Of a stretch of DNA of 64,000 nt, positions 32,149 to 41,148 are shown piece after piece. Below the pieces are notes generated by a model that saw only the letters and a program-made list of their open reading frames with translations, did not search any database and had not been told where the DNA came from. Each line of letters begins with the position of its first letter. The first letter of the stretch is position 1. This DNA comes from Burkholderiales bacterium (GTDB lineage Bacteria > Pseudomonadota > Gammaproteobacteria > Burkholderiales > Burkholderiaceae_C). The translations under genes and the position numbers were made by a program. The stretch spans positions 1 to 64,000 of the forward strand of contig JACRBA010000070.1 in assembly GCA_016213265.1 (NCBI GenBank), given 5' to 3'.

Positions 32149-33471
32149 GTGAAAGTCATCGTTCTGGGCGCCGGCCTGCTCGGCGTCACCTCGGCGTGGT
32201 TCCTGCGCGAGCTGGGCCACGAGGTCGAGGTCATCGACCGCCAGGCCGCCTGCGCGGCCGAGACCAGCTTCGCCAACGGCGGGCAGGTGTCGGTGAGCCA
32301 TGCCGAGCCCTGGGCCAACCCGGGCGCGCCGCTGAAGCTGCTGAAGTGGCTGGGCCGCGAGGACGCGCCGCTGCTGTTCCGCCTGCGCGCCGACGCGCGG
32401 CAGTGGGCCTGGGGCCTCCAGTTCCTGCGCGAATGCACCCCGGCGCGCACGCGCCACAACATCCGCCAGATCGTGCAACTGGGCACCTACAGCCGCCACG
32501 TGCTGCGCGCGCTGCGTCAGGAACTGAGCCTGCACTACGACCAGCGCACGCAGGGCATCCTGCACTTCTACACCAGCGGGCGCGAGTTCGAGGCGGCCCA
32601 CGCGCCGGCGGCGCAGATGCGCGAGCTCGGCTGCGACCGACGCGTGCTCTCGGCCGCCGAGGCGGTGGCCATCGAGCCCGCGCTGCGCGGCGCGCAGCAC
32701 CTTCTGGCGGGTGCCACCTACACGCCGGAGGACGAATCCGGCGATGCGCAGCGCTTCGTCAGCGAGCTGGCGCGCCACGGCGCCGCGCGCGGCGTGGCCT
32801 TTCGCCTGTCGCACCAGGTCACCGCGCTGCATGCCGCCGGCGGCCGGCTGGACCATGTGGAGGTGATCGACCCGCAGGGCCGCTACCAGCGACTGCACGC
32901 CGACGCGGTGGTGGTGGCGATGGGCGCGTTCAGCCCCGCGCTGCTGCAGCCGCTGGGCATCCGCCTGCCCATCTACCCGGCCAAGGGCTACTCGGTGACG
33001 ATGCCGGTGCGCGACCCCGCACGCGCGCACCAGGTCTCGCTCACCGACGACGAGTACAAGCTCGTGTTCTCGCGCCTGGGCGACCGCCTGCGCATCGCTG
33101 GCACGGCCGAGCTCAACGGCTTCGAGCGCCAGCTCAACCGTGTGCGCTGCGAGGCCATCGTGCGCCGCGTGGAAGAGCTGTTCCCCGGGGCCGGTGACCT
33201 GGATCGCGCCCAGTTCTGGTCCGGCCTGCGGCCGGCCACGCCCAGCAACGTGCCGCTCATCGGCGGCACCCCGCTGCCCAACCTCTTCCTCAACACGGGG
33301 CACGGCACGCTGGGCTGGACGCACGCCTGCGGCTCGGGCCGCAGCATCGCGCGCATCGTCAGCGGCCTGGCGCCGGAGGTGGATTTCGCCTTCACCGGCG
33401 GGGCGGGGCGGCGCCCGGGGCATGTGGCGCGCCCGGGGCAGCCCGCGGCGGCCCCCATCTCAGGGGCCTGA
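32149..33471 (+). CDS. dadA: D-amino acid dehydrogenase small subunit family (FAD)
   Basis: A 440-residue FAD oxidoreductase of the DadA/glycine-oxidase family. FAD is bound by VIVLGAGLLGVTSAWFLRE at the N-terminus; SFANGGQVSVSHAEPWANP and SGLRPATPSNVPLIGGTP, GHGTLGWTHACGSGR near the C-terminus are DadA signatures. The start is GTG, with CTGGAG 8 bases upstream. It normally oxidises D-alanine and similar amino acids with electrons passing to the respiratory chain. The glycine riboswitch suggests that glycine is a physiological substrate or signal here. The last 30 residues are a Gly/Pro/Ala-rich tail. Confidence 0.93.
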   Translation: MKVIVLGAGLLGVTSAWFLRELGHEVEVIDRQAACAAETSFANGGQVSVSHAEPWANPGAPLKLLKWLGREDAPLLFRLRADARQWAWGLQFLRECTPARTRHNIRQIVQLGTYSRHVLRALRQELSLHYDQRTQGILHFYTSGREFEAAHAPAAQMRELGCDRRVLSAAEAVAIEPALRGAQHLLAGATYTPEDESGDAQRFVSELARHGAARGVAFRLSHQVTALHAAGGRLDHVEVIDPQGRYQRLHADAVVVAMGAFSPALLQPLGIRLPIYPAKGYSVTMPVRDPARAHQVSLTDDEYKLVFSRLGDRLRIAGTAELNGFERQLNRVRCEAIVRRVEELFPGAGDLDRAQFWSGLRPATPSNVPLIGGTPLPNLFLNTGHGTLGWTHACGSGRSIARIVSGLAPEVDFAFTGGAGRRPGHVARPGQPAAAPISGA

Positions 33472-33526
33472 CATCCGGGCCCGCGGGGGCGACGATGGCG
33501 GCCCTCGTTCCAGCCGGAGGCTGTCC

Positions 33527-34614
33527 ATGTCCCATCCCGTGCGCCGAGTCCTCGGTCTCACTCTCGTGTCGCTGGCCGTCGGGTTGGCACTGGGGGCGGC
33601 GGTCGCCGCCCACGCCGCGCCGGTGTTCCGGCTCACGCTGGTGCAGGGCGCACCCGGTCAGCCGCCCTGCCAGCTGGAGGCGCTGAACGACCTCGGCCAC
33701 GTGGTCGGCCGGTGCGGGCCGGAGGCCTTCGTCTGGACACCCGCCACCGGGGGCAGCGCCTGGTGGACCCGGCGCACCCGCAGGCCTCTCTGTACCCGAC
33801 CGCCATCAACACGGCCGGACAGGTGGCGGGCACCCGCACCTCGCCGGATTCCTCGGCCTCGCGTGGTTTCGTGTGGAGCCCCACGTCGGGCTTCCGCTAC
33901 TTCGGCCCCGCCGATCGCTGGCTCAGCGTGCGCGGCCTGAACGACGCCGGGGTCGCCGCCGGCCATTCGGCGCGCCGCGACAACGTCGACTTCGACTGGA
34001 AGGCGTTTCGCTGGCACGCGGACACCGGGCTGGTCTACGCCAAGCCCAGCCGGGACAGGCGCCTCGTGTCGGCGGACATCAACGAGGCCGGGCAGATCGC
34101 CGGCGGCCTCACCTGGCTGCCCGGCGGCCGCACGCATGCGGTGCGCATGGAGGCGGGCGGCGGCCACACCCACCTGGTGAACGGCGCCGTGCAGTCGCAG
34201 GGGCGAGCGATCAACGACGCGGGCGAGGTGGCCGGCTCCATGGCCACCGGCATCGGCCGTTTCCAGGCCTACCTGTGGCGAGAGGCCACCGGTGCGGTGG
34301 TGATCGACCCGCGCACCAGCCATGGCGACAACAGCTTCCCCGAAGGCGTGAACGCCGCGCGCCAGGTGGTCGGCTCATGGCAGGCCTCCGCCAACGGCGA
34401 CTGGCGCGAGGGCCTGTTCTACTGGGACGAGGCCAGCGGCTGGCATGACCTGCTGGACCTGATCGACCCCGCCGACCCGCTGCGCGCGCACATCAGCGAG
34501 CGGTCGACCGGCGTGGTGCGCCTGAACGCCGCCGGCCAGGTGGTGGCCAACGCCTACGACGCCGTCGCCGACCGGACGCTGATGCTGCTGTTCACGCCCC
34601 TCACGCCGCCGTGA
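33527..34614 (+). pseudogene. HAF-repeat type exported protein, split by a -1 frameshift
   Basis: The first frame starts at ATG 33527 (GGAGG 6 bases upstream) with a signal peptide (MSHPVRRVLGLTLVSLAVGLALGAAVAAHA) and runs to EAFVWTPATGG. The continuation lies one frame away (QRLVDPAHPQASLYPTAIN...) to 34614. The frame changes at five G (33749-33753); six G would give ...FVWTPATGGQRLVDP in one 360-residue protein. The body has repeated INxAGxVAGxx...AFxW units (INTAGQVAGT, LNDAGVAAGH, INEAGQIAGG, INDAGEVAGS), the HAF pattern of secreted beta-propeller-like proteins. Function unknown. Mutation and assembly error cannot be told apart here. Confidence 0.75.
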
Positions 34615-34675
34615 TGCCGCTGTGACGCCGCCCTGGGCGCCCGCCTGCGGCCGCGCGGGACGACGGCATGCTCGC

Positions 34676-35596
34676 TCACCCGGCGGTGAGCCGCACGCCC
34701 TCGAGCCGCAGCTGCGCGGCGCGCAGCGTCAGCTGCGGCGCGCCGCCCGCTGCCAGGTGCAGGTGCGCCTCGAGCTGACCGTGCAGCGCCTGCGCGTGCA
34801 GCGTGGCGGCAGGCAGCTCGATGACCAGATCCTCGGCACGCAGACGATCCAGTGACAGCCCCAGGCCCTGCCCCACGGCCTGGGCCTGCAGCGCGACCTG
34901 GTTGTGGCCCTGCGCGCGGCCGCTCAGCTGCACGCGCGCGCCTGGGCCGCCGAGCTCACCGTCGCCCAGCTGCAGATCGCCGCGCACGGCCGTGCGCCCC
35001 AGCAGCTGGCGCGCCTGCTCGGTCGGCCCGTGGCCGACACGCGGCGCCGCCGTCTGCCGCAGCAGGCCCTGCACGAAGGGCTGCAGCGCCAGCCGCCCGC
35101 GGTCGGCCACCCAGGCCCCCAGCCAGCTGCTGCGCTGCTCCAGCTGCACGCCCGCCACCGTGGGCTGCTCGAACTGGAACAGGTAGGTGCGGCCATTGGG
35201 CGCGTCCACGTAGATGCCCATGCGGCTCACGCCCATGCGCGAATCGGGGCCCACATGGGCCACGCCCACCTCGTCGAAATCCACGGCCCCATCGCGGATC
35301 GGCACGGTGACGTCGGCATCGAACAGCCAATGGGCATCGGTGATGCGCGCATGCAGCGTGCCCGCGGCGGTGGCCAGCGGGTCCAGCGTCCAGTCGGCGC
35401 AGGCGACGCTCAGCGGCAGCTCACCTTGCAGCCGGATCTCGGCGATCTCCACCGCATCCGCCTGCAGCGCGGGCGGGGAGGTGGCATCCGCCGGCGGTTG
35501 AAAGCGAGCGCCCACCACCGCCACACGCCCGGCACCCAGCCCCCAGGCGGCGGCCAGGGACAGCCAGGCGGACACGTCGGAGGCGGAGTCGGGCAT
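34676..35596 (-). CDS. Conserved hypothetical protein
   Basis: A 306-residue protein that begins MPDSASDVSAWLSLAAAWGLGAGRVAVVG and has no clear signal peptide cleavage site; the N-terminus may be a weak membrane anchor. It contains LPLSVACADWTLDPLAT, a segment MGVSRMGIYVDAPNGRTYLFQF that looks like a structured beta region, and later alternating beta-strand-like stretches (QLSGRAQGHNQVALQAQAV, LTLRAAQLRLEGV) that recall AsmA/DUF-type repeats. I do not recognise the family. It stands alone, divergent from recQ. Confidence 0.65.
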   Translation of the reverse strand: MPDSASDVSAWLSLAAAWGLGAGRVAVVGARFQPPADATSPPALQADAVEIAEIRLQGELPLSVACADWTLDPLATAAGTLHARITDAHWLFDADVTVPIRDGAVDFDEVGVAHVGPDSRMGVSRMGIYVDAPNGRTYLFQFEQPTVAGVQLEQRSSWLGAWVADRGRLALQPFVQGLLRQTAAPRVGHGPTEQARQLLGRTAVRGDLQLGDGELGGPGARVQLSGRAQGHNQVALQAQAVGQGLGLSLDRLRAEDLVIELPAATLHAQALHGQLEAHLHLAAGGAPQLTLRAAQLRLEGVRLTAG

Positions 35597-35679
35597 CGGG
35601 GGGCGGTCAGCCGCGCTGTCAAGTGCGGCGCGGCGCAAACGATGATCAGGGCAGTTGGCATGCCCACGCCGGATGTCCA

Positions 35680-35698
35680 CTGCCTCAAGAAGAGGCAG
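35680..35698. repeat. Stem-loop in the recQ upstream region
   Basis: CTGCCTC-AAGAA-GAGGCAG is a perfect 7-base stem with a 5-base loop, about 120 bases before the recQ ATG. Function unknown; the T-run that would make it a terminator is not adjacent. Confidence 0.35.
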
Positions 35699-35759
35699 CG
35701 TGAGGCAAGCCCGTGTGGCGCAACGTCTTTTTCGCTCCGGCCACGGCCAATCCACGGAG

Positions 35760-35781
35760 TTGTCCACAGAAGCTGTGGATG
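35760..35781. promoter_or_regulatory. Inverted DnaA-box-like pair upstream of recQ
   Basis: TTGTCCACAGAAGCTGTGGATG contains TTGTCCACA (one mismatch from the consensus TTATCCACA) facing a second, weaker box on the other strand, with a symmetric TCCACAG-AAG-CTGTGGA core. It lies about 35-55 bases before the recQ ATG, in the position of a promoter or operator. Confidence 0.4.
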
Positions 35782-35815
35782 CGCGCCTGGGCCCGCGGCT
35801 TGCCCAGGCGGCCCC

Positions 35816-37552
35816 ATGCCCCACCCCTCCGACCGCCCCCGACCGCTGCCGGCCGCCGGGCGCCGGCTGCTGCGCGAGGTGTTCGGCCTGAAGGCGCTGC
35901 GGCCCGGCCAGCCGGAAGTGATCCATCGCGTGCTGGCCGGCCAGTCCACCCTCGCGGTGATGCCCACCGGCGCGGGCAAGTCGCTGTGTTACCAGCTGCC
36001 GGCGCTGCTGCTGCCCGGGCGCACGCTGGTGGTCTCGCCGCTCATCGCGCTGATGAAGGACCAGGCCGACGCGCTCGTGGCGCTGGGCGTGCCGGCCGTG
36101 GCCCTGCACAGCGCCCAGGGCGCCGCCGAGGGCCAGGAGGCCGAGGCCGCCGTGGCCGATGGCAGCGCGCGCATCGTGTTTCTCACGCCCGAGCGGCTGG
36201 CCGACCCGGCCGAGCAGGCTGCGCTGCAGGCCGCGCCGCTGTCGCTGCTGGTGGTGGACGAGGCGCACTGCGTGTCGCAGTGGGGGCACGACTTCCGCCC
36301 CGATTTCCTGGAGATCGGCGCCGCCCGCCAGCGCCTGGGCGCGCCGCCCGTGCTGGCGCGCACCGCCACCGCCACGCCCGCGGGGGCGGCCGTCAGCGCC
36401 GCGCAGTTGGGCATCCCCGACGAGGGCGTGCTGCGCCAGGGCAGCTACCGGCCCAACCTGCAGTACCGGGTGGACCTGCTCTCGGCCGAGGCCGACAAGC
36501 TGCCGCGGCTGCTGGCGCTGGTGCGCGCGCAGGCCGGCAGCGGCATCGTCTACACCGCCACCGTCAAGGCCGCCGAGGCGGTGCACGAGGCGCTGGTGCA
36601 GGCGGGCGAACTCGCCGGGCTCTACCACGGCCGGCTGGCCGCCGCGCGCCGCGCCGAGGCGCAGGACGCCTTCATGGACGGCCGCCTGCGCGTGATGGTC
36701 GCCACCAACGCCTTCGGCCTGGGCATCGACAAGCCCGACGTGCGCTTCGTGCTGCACTGGCAGATGCCGGGCGGGCTGGACGCGTACTACCAGGTGTCGG
36801 GCCGCGCCGGGCGCGACGGCGAGCCCGCGCTGTGCACGCTGCTGTACCTGCGCGCCGACAAGGCGGTGCAGCAGTTCTTCCTGGCCGGGCGCTACCCCGG
36901 CGAGGAGGAGCTGGCCGCGGTGGTGCATCAGCTGCGTGCCGAGCCGCCGGCCGAGCCGGGCGCCTGGACGCTGGCGGCGCTGCAGCAGGCCCTGCAGCGC
37001 CCGCGCACCAAGCTGCAGGTGGCGCTGGCCATGCTACGCAGCCAGCGCGTGGTGGCGCAGGACCGCGCGGGCCGGCTGCGCCTGCGCCGCACCGACCTGC
37101 CGCCCGCGCGGCTGCGCGAGTTCGCCGCCCGCTACGCGGCCCGCCGTGCCGACGACCAGGCCGAGCTGGAGCAGATGGTGTTCTATGCCCAATCGGGCTG
37201 GTGCCGCTGGCGCGTGCTGCTGGAGCACCTGGCCGCCTTGCCGCCCGGCTTCGACCGCTGCGGGCACTGCGACAACTGCGTGCGCTTGGCCGTGCACGAG
37301 GCCGAGCAGCACGAGGCCTCGGGCCAAGAGGGCGGCGGCGCAGGCGCCACCGGCCGCGACTCAGCCAACGGCCACGCCGAAGGGCCCACGCTGGCCGTGG
37401 GCGACGAGGTGCGCGTGCGCCGCTACGGCCGAGGCCGCGTGGTGGCGGCCGATGCGCTGGCGGTGGACGTGGAGTTCCCCAACGGCGAGCGGCGCTGCTT
37501 CCTGCCGGAATGGGTCAGCGCCGTCGGCCGACGCGCAGTGGCCCGCTGCTAG
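35816..37552 (+). CDS. recQ: RecQ-family ATP-dependent DNA helicase
   Basis: A 578-residue 3'-5' DNA helicase. The motifs run in order: motif 0 (GLKALRPGQPEVI), Walker A (MPTGAGKSLCYQLP), DEAH box (VVDEAHCVSQWGHDFRPDF), TATATPAG (III), GSGIVYTATVKAAE (IV), ATNAFGLGIDKPDVRFVLHW (V), YYQVSGRAGRDG (VI). The RQC zinc site is present (WCRWR...CGHCDNC). No HRDC domain follows; instead the C-terminus has a linker and VGDEVRVRRYGRGRVVAAD...FPNGERRCFLPEWV, a small beta-barrel-like module. The ORF-track extension before 35816 is spurious. Its stop shares the bases CTAG with the convergent HAF gene. Confidence 0.95.
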   Translation: MPHPSDRPRPLPAAGRRLLREVFGLKALRPGQPEVIHRVLAGQSTLAVMPTGAGKSLCYQLPALLLPGRTLVVSPLIALMKDQADALVALGVPAVALHSAQGAAEGQEAEAAVADGSARIVFLTPERLADPAEQAALQAAPLSLLVVDEAHCVSQWGHDFRPDFLEIGAARQRLGAPPVLARTATATPAGAAVSAAQLGIPDEGVLRQGSYRPNLQYRVDLLSAEADKLPRLLALVRAQAGSGIVYTATVKAAEAVHEALVQAGELAGLYHGRLAAARRAEAQDAFMDGRLRVMVATNAFGLGIDKPDVRFVLHWQMPGGLDAYYQVSGRAGRDGEPALCTLLYLRADKAVQQFFLAGRYPGEEELAAVVHQLRAEPPAEPGAWTLAALQQALQRPRTKLQVALAMLRSQRVVAQDRAGRLRLRRTDLPPARLREFAARYAARRADDQAELEQMVFYAQSGWCRWRVLLEHLAALPPGFDRCGHCDNCVRLAVHEAEQHEASGQEGGGAGATGRDSANGHAEGPTLAVGDEVRVRRYGRGRVVAADALAVDVEFPNGERRCFLPEWVSAVGRRAVARC

Positions 37553-38730
37553 CGGCTCACGTCACTGGCCACTCCGCTCAGGCCGTCGGTCGCCGGCACG
37601 GCGATGCCCGACAGGACGTCGCCCGCGCGCCAGTCGTTCGTCAGGAACAGCAGGCGGCCGTGGGCGTCGATGTCGGACACCCACGAGTAGGCCTCGTAGA
37701 AGTGCTTGCGGAACTTGTCTTCCAGCTCCGTCACCTGCCACGCACCGTCGGGCTGGCGCTCCCACGCCACCGGGATGCGCTTGCCCCGGTTGCCCGGCAT
37801 CGAGGCCGCGTTGCAGTGCCCCACGATGAGGCTGTTCTCGCTGATGGCCGTGGCCGCGCAATGCCGGTAGCCCTTCACCAGGGGCAGGTTCTGGGGGCGC
37901 ATGCCCATCGTGGGGTTCCAGTAGAAGGCGTGGCCATAGCCGAACACGTCACCTTCGCCGACCACCTCGTCGCGGTCGTTCATGTCATGCACCGACCAGA
38001 CGATGCCGAAGGTCTTCAGGCCCGTGGCCGGTGACCAGAAGAACGCCCCGTCGGGCGCGGGCCGGGTGGGCAGCGCCGTGCCGGCGATGTGGCCGTGGTT
38101 GTTGATGGCCGTGCCCCACAGGCCGCGTGCCCATGGCGGGTTGGGCAGGACGTCGGGTGTGCCATCGGGCGCCCAGATGACCGTGTGGCCCGACTCGGGC
38201 GCGTTGTCGCCGTACTGGTCGAACTGGTAGTAGCCCACGGCCTGGCCGTGGTCGTTGATGTCCCATGCGTAGCTGCGCACGTCGGGATGGGAGGGCAGCG
38301 AAGCCGCCAGGTCGATGGCGCCGCCGGCGGCTGGCCACAGGGTGGCCCGGGCCTTGTGGTCGCCGGTGCGCACCTGGTAGCCCACGGCATCGCCCGCCTC
38401 GTTGATGGCCAGGGCGCCACCGCCGTAGTACTCCGGTGCCGTGAGGGGTAGCGCCTGGAACTGGCCCTTGGGGGTGGAGCGCATCGGCTGCACCGATTGC
38501 AGCGGCTTCGCGAAACGGCCCACCACGATGCCGTGGTCGTTCATGCGACGCGGCTCGATGCCGGCCTGGCGGTCGAAGGGCTTCAGGCGGTATTTGTCGG
38601 CCACCCTGTCGTCCGCGGCGGGATCGGCGGTCTGGGCGATGGCGCCGGACGCCAGTGTGACCGCCGCGGTGGCGAGGATCGCCAGCCGGTGGAGGACATG
38701 AACGTGGGGCGACGAAGAGGCGATCGGCAT
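37549..38730 (-). CDS. HAF-repeat type exported protein
   Basis: A 393-residue protein with a signal peptide (LAILATAAVTLASGAIAQT). The mature part is made of repeated units such as MNDHGIVVGRF, INEAGDAVGYQ, INDHGQAVGYY, INNHGHIAGTA and MNDRDEVVGEG, each followed by a strand pair (AFFWSPATGLKTF, AFYWNPTMGM), the HAF pattern. Probably a beta-propeller secreted or periplasmic protein. It is the intact counterpart of the frameshifted gene at 33527-34614 and lies convergent with recQ. No catalytic residues can be assigned. Confidence 0.8.
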   Translation of the reverse strand: MPIASSSPHVHVLHRLAILATAAVTLASGAIAQTADPAADDRVADKYRLKPFDRQAGIEPRRMNDHGIVVGRFAKPLQSVQPMRSTPKGQFQALPLTAPEYYGGGALAINEAGDAVGYQVRTGDHKARATLWPAAGGAIDLAASLPSHPDVRSYAWDINDHGQAVGYYQFDQYGDNAPESGHTVIWAPDGTPDVLPNPPWARGLWGTAINNHGHIAGTALPTRPAPDGAFFWSPATGLKTFGIVWSVHDMNDRDEVVGEGDVFGYGHAFYWNPTMGMRPQNLPLVKGYRHCAATAISENSLIVGHCNAASMPGNRGKRIPVAWERQPDGAWQVTELEDKFRKHFYEAYSWVSDIDAHGRLLFLTNDWRAGDVLSGIAVPATDGLSGVASDVSR

Positions 38731-38904
38731 GTGGACTCTCTCGGAAAAGGGTGCCGCATGCTACGCAGGCGCTGCCGGCCCGTGGCCGGGCAGCTTAGGG
38801 GGAGTAACAAGCACGGCCATGGTGCCGCTTTTCGGGCCATCGCCAAGGGGCGATCCGGCCGATGCTCTGGGCTGTTGCGAGATGCCACTTCCCAGGCGCC
38901 CCTC

Positions 38905-39201
38905 ATGCCCATCAGCCCCACCTCCGGCCCTCTCCTCTACGTCATCGATGTCGCGCTGCGACTGCACCGCATGGAATGCGGCCAGCAGCGCATGGACCCG
39001 GTGGCCTACCGGCTGTTTGCCCGCCGCCTGCGCCAGGCGCTGGCCGCGTGCCCCATGGACGAGCTGCCGCTGCAGGACGTGCAGCCGGCCGCGCTGCGCG
39101 AGGCCATCGAGGACCGCCATTTCCTGGAGCATGGCCACTTCCAGGGCCAGGCCGGCTTGGCGGACGTGGCGCTGCTCACCATCGCGCGCTGCCGCGCCTG
39201 A
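38905..39201 (+). CDS. Small hypothetical protein
   Basis: A 98-residue protein, start MPISPTSGPLLYVIDVALRL, mostly helical by composition (DPVAYRLFARRLRQALAACPMDEL, ALREAIEDRHFLEHGH). It has no signal peptide and no recognised motif. The ORF-track version begins far upstream and covers the promoter of the HAF gene, so I take the ATG at 38905; the start is uncertain because no strong ribosome site is visible. Convergent with the YihY gene. Confidence 0.55.
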   Translation: MPISPTSGPLLYVIDVALRLHRMECGQQRMDPVAYRLFARRLRQALAACPMDELPLQDVQPAALREAIEDRHFLEHGHFQGQAGLADVALLTIARCRA

Positions 39202-39231
39202 GGCGCGCGGCCGGCGGCCGCACGTGGCCGA

Positions 39232-40149
39232 TCAGGCCGGGGCCGTCGGTCCGCGCTCGGCGGTGGCCACCCCCCGCATGGAGCCGAAGCGCTGGGCGTA
39301 GGCCCAGGTGAGCTCGGCGCCGAGCAGGAACACCTGCGCCGACCAGTACACCCACACCATCAGCACCACCAGCGAGGCGGCGGCGCCGAAGCCCGAGGTG
39401 ACGTTGCTGTGGCCGATGTACAGGCCGATGAGCCACTTGCCCACGTTGAACAGCAGCGCGGTGGCGGCGGCGCCAATCCACACGTCCTGCCAGCGCACCT
39501 TGGCGTAGGGCACCCACTTGTAGAGCATCGCGAACATCACGGTGACCAGGCCGAATCCGAGCGCGAAATCCAGCGCCTTGGCCAGCACCGCGGCCGCGCC
39601 GAAGAAGGGCGTCCACCAGGCGCTGAACGCCGACAGCGCGGCGTTGAACACCAGCGACACCATGGACAGGAAGCCCAGGCACAGGATGATGCCCAGCGAC
39701 AGCAGCCGCGTTTTCACGAAGGCCCACACGCCGGCCATGCCACCCGCGACGGGCTCGGTGACGGCCGGGCCGCGCCAGATGCGGTTCAGCGCGTTCTGCA
39801 GCTCGGCGAAGACGCTGGTGGCGCCCACCACCAGCGCCGCCAGCCCGAAGGCCGCGGCCCAGGGCTTGTCGCGCTGGAAGTGCACCTTCACCAGCATCTG
39901 CTCGATGGCCTGGGCGCTCTCGATGCCCACCAGGCCGGCAAGCTGGCCCATGATCTCGCCGCGCGCCGCCTCCTCGCCGAACACGAGGCCGGCCAGCGCG
40001 ATGACCATCAGCGTCATGGGCGCGATGGAGAACAGCGTGTAGTAGGCGAGCGCCGCGCCCATGCTGGGCGCGGCGTCGTCCAGCCAGCCGTTCACCGCCT
40101 GCTTCACCAGGCTGGCGAGCTCGGCCGGGTGCAACGGGGGGCGGGGCAT
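39232..40149 (-). CDS. YihY/UPF0761 (RbN-like) inner-membrane protein
   Basis: A 305-residue protein of the YihY family, once linked to ribonuclease BN but better regarded as a multi-pass membrane protein of unclear role. About six membrane segments are visible. The signature APSMGAALAYYTLFSIAPMTLMVIALAG is near residue 28 and GFGAAASLVVLMVWVYWSAQVFLLGAE near the C-terminus. The start is ATG 40149; the longer ORF-track frame runs into the hydrolase gene. The next upstream gene on this strand, an alpha/beta hydrolase, ends 29 bases before it. Confidence 0.9.
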   Translation of the reverse strand: MPRPPLHPAELASLVKQAVNGWLDDAAPSMGAALAYYTLFSIAPMTLMVIALAGLVFGEEAARGEIMGQLAGLVGIESAQAIEQMLVKVHFQRDKPWAAAFGLAALVVGATSVFAELQNALNRIWRGPAVTEPVAGGMAGVWAFVKTRLLSLGIILCLGFLSMVSLVFNAALSAFSAWWTPFFGAAAVLAKALDFALGFGLVTVMFAMLYKWVPYAKVRWQDVWIGAAATALLFNVGKWLIGLYIGHSNVTSGFGAAASLVVLMVWVYWSAQVFLLGAELTWAYAQRFGSMRGVATAERGPTAPA

Positions 40150-40178
40150 GGTGCGGGCGGGCGACGCAGACGCTGGTG

Positions 40179-40937
40179 TCAGGCGGTGCGGCGTGCCGGC
40201 ACCGGGCGGGCCAGGTGGCGCGCCACCACGCGCAGCACGTCGGGGTTCCAGCCCAGGCCGCAGTGGCTGCCCTGCACCTCCACGTTCTCCACATCGCGCC
40301 GGCGGCTGCGTTGCAGGCAGGCCTGCCAGGCCACGACGCCGTCGGTGCGGCTGTAGATGGAGGTGGTGGGCACGGGCGGCGCCTTGGCCAGGCGTTGCTG
40401 CAGTTCGCGTGGCACCCGCGGGTGGGCGCCGTTGAGCAGGCGGTACAGCAGGCCGGCGTTGGTGTGCTCGGGGCGGCCTGCGAAGGGAGTGCCGATGGTG
40501 ATCACGCGGCGGGCCCGCGCCGGGCCGAGCACACGCGCCACCTCGCGGGCGTAGATGCCGCCCAGGCTCCAGCCGACGAGGCTCACGGGCTCGCCCGCGC
40601 GGTCGGCGTGCGCGGCCACCTCGTCGGCCAGGGCGTGCAGCCAGGTGTCCACGTCGCCCTCGGGGCCGGTGTTGGTGCCGCGGCCCCAGTCGTGCGCGTC
40701 GTAGCCCAGGCGCAGGCACAGGTTCTTCAGGGGCGCCAGGGTGCGCTCGTCGAGCGCGAGGCCAGGGAACAGCAGCACCGGGTGGCCATCGCCTTCGGGC
40801 AGGTCGTCGTGGTTCATCCAGTGCACGCTGGCGTATTCGCAGGCCGCGCGCAGCGGCTCGGCGCCCAGCAGCAGCCAGGACGGCGCGCGGGCGCGTCCGG
40901 GAGATGCCGCCAGCAGGGACAGGGGCGAGGAAGTCAT
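40179..40937 (-). CDS. Alpha/beta hydrolase
   Basis: A 252-residue alpha/beta-hydrolase-fold protein. The nucleophile elbow is GWSLGGIYAREVAR, the acid residue is probably in SRTDGVVAW, and the histidine in GSHCGLGWNPDVLR. An oxyanion-side segment is HPVLLFPGLALDERTL. I use ATG 40937 (MTSSPLSLLAASPG); the ORF-track GTG at 40985 is less likely. No signal peptide, so cytoplasmic. It could be an esterase, lipase or polyester-related hydrolase; substrate cannot be assigned. Probably co-transcribed with the YihY gene. Confidence 0.85.
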   Translation of the reverse strand: MTSSPLSLLAASPGRARAPSWLLLGAEPLRAACEYASVHWMNHDDLPEGDGHPVLLFPGLALDERTLAPLKNLCLRLGYDAHDWGRGTNTGPEGDVDTWLHALADEVAAHADRAGEPVSLVGWSLGGIYAREVARVLGPARARRVITIGTPFAGRPEHTNAGLLYRLLNGAHPRVPRELQQRLAKAPPVPTTSIYSRTDGVVAWQACLQRSRRRDVENVEVQGSHCGLGWNPDVLRVVARHLARPVPARRTA

Positions 40938-41028
40938 GGAGGGCGCTTTCGAAGAGAGGAACTGCTGGCCATCTTCCCGGGCCACTGCCGCCGGGGCGAG
41001 TCGACAAGCGGCGGTTTGGCCGTGCGGG

Positions 41029-41038
41029 TTGTCCTACG
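41029..41038. promoter_or_regulatory. TGTCCTAC-type motif between the hydrolase and XRE genes
   Basis: TTGTCCTACG, identical to the string at 18854-18863. A related GGGACGGGTAG follows 10 bases later. It lies in the 211-base divergent gap and could serve either gene. Confidence 0.4.
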
Positions 41039-41130
41039 CGGTGGGACGGGTAGCGACGCGCACTTCGGGTCGGCGGGCGGTGCACCGCCCTCACCCGTGA
41101 CGTCGTGCATCCACTTTTCGGGACGAATGT

Positions 41131-41144
41131 TCCAGTAAACTGGA
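41131..41144 (+). promoter_or_regulatory. Dyad before the XRE-cupin gene
   Basis: TCCAG-TAAA-CTGGA stands 4 bases before the XRE ATG. The position suggests an autoregulatory operator; TAAACT inside it could also act as a -10 of a nearly leaderless transcript. Confidence 0.4.
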
Positions 41145-41148
41145 CGAC

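Noticed and set aside
35760-35781. Replication origin at the DnaA-like boxes
   Set aside because: Only two boxes, no AT-rich stretch, and no dnaA, dnaN or gidA nearby.
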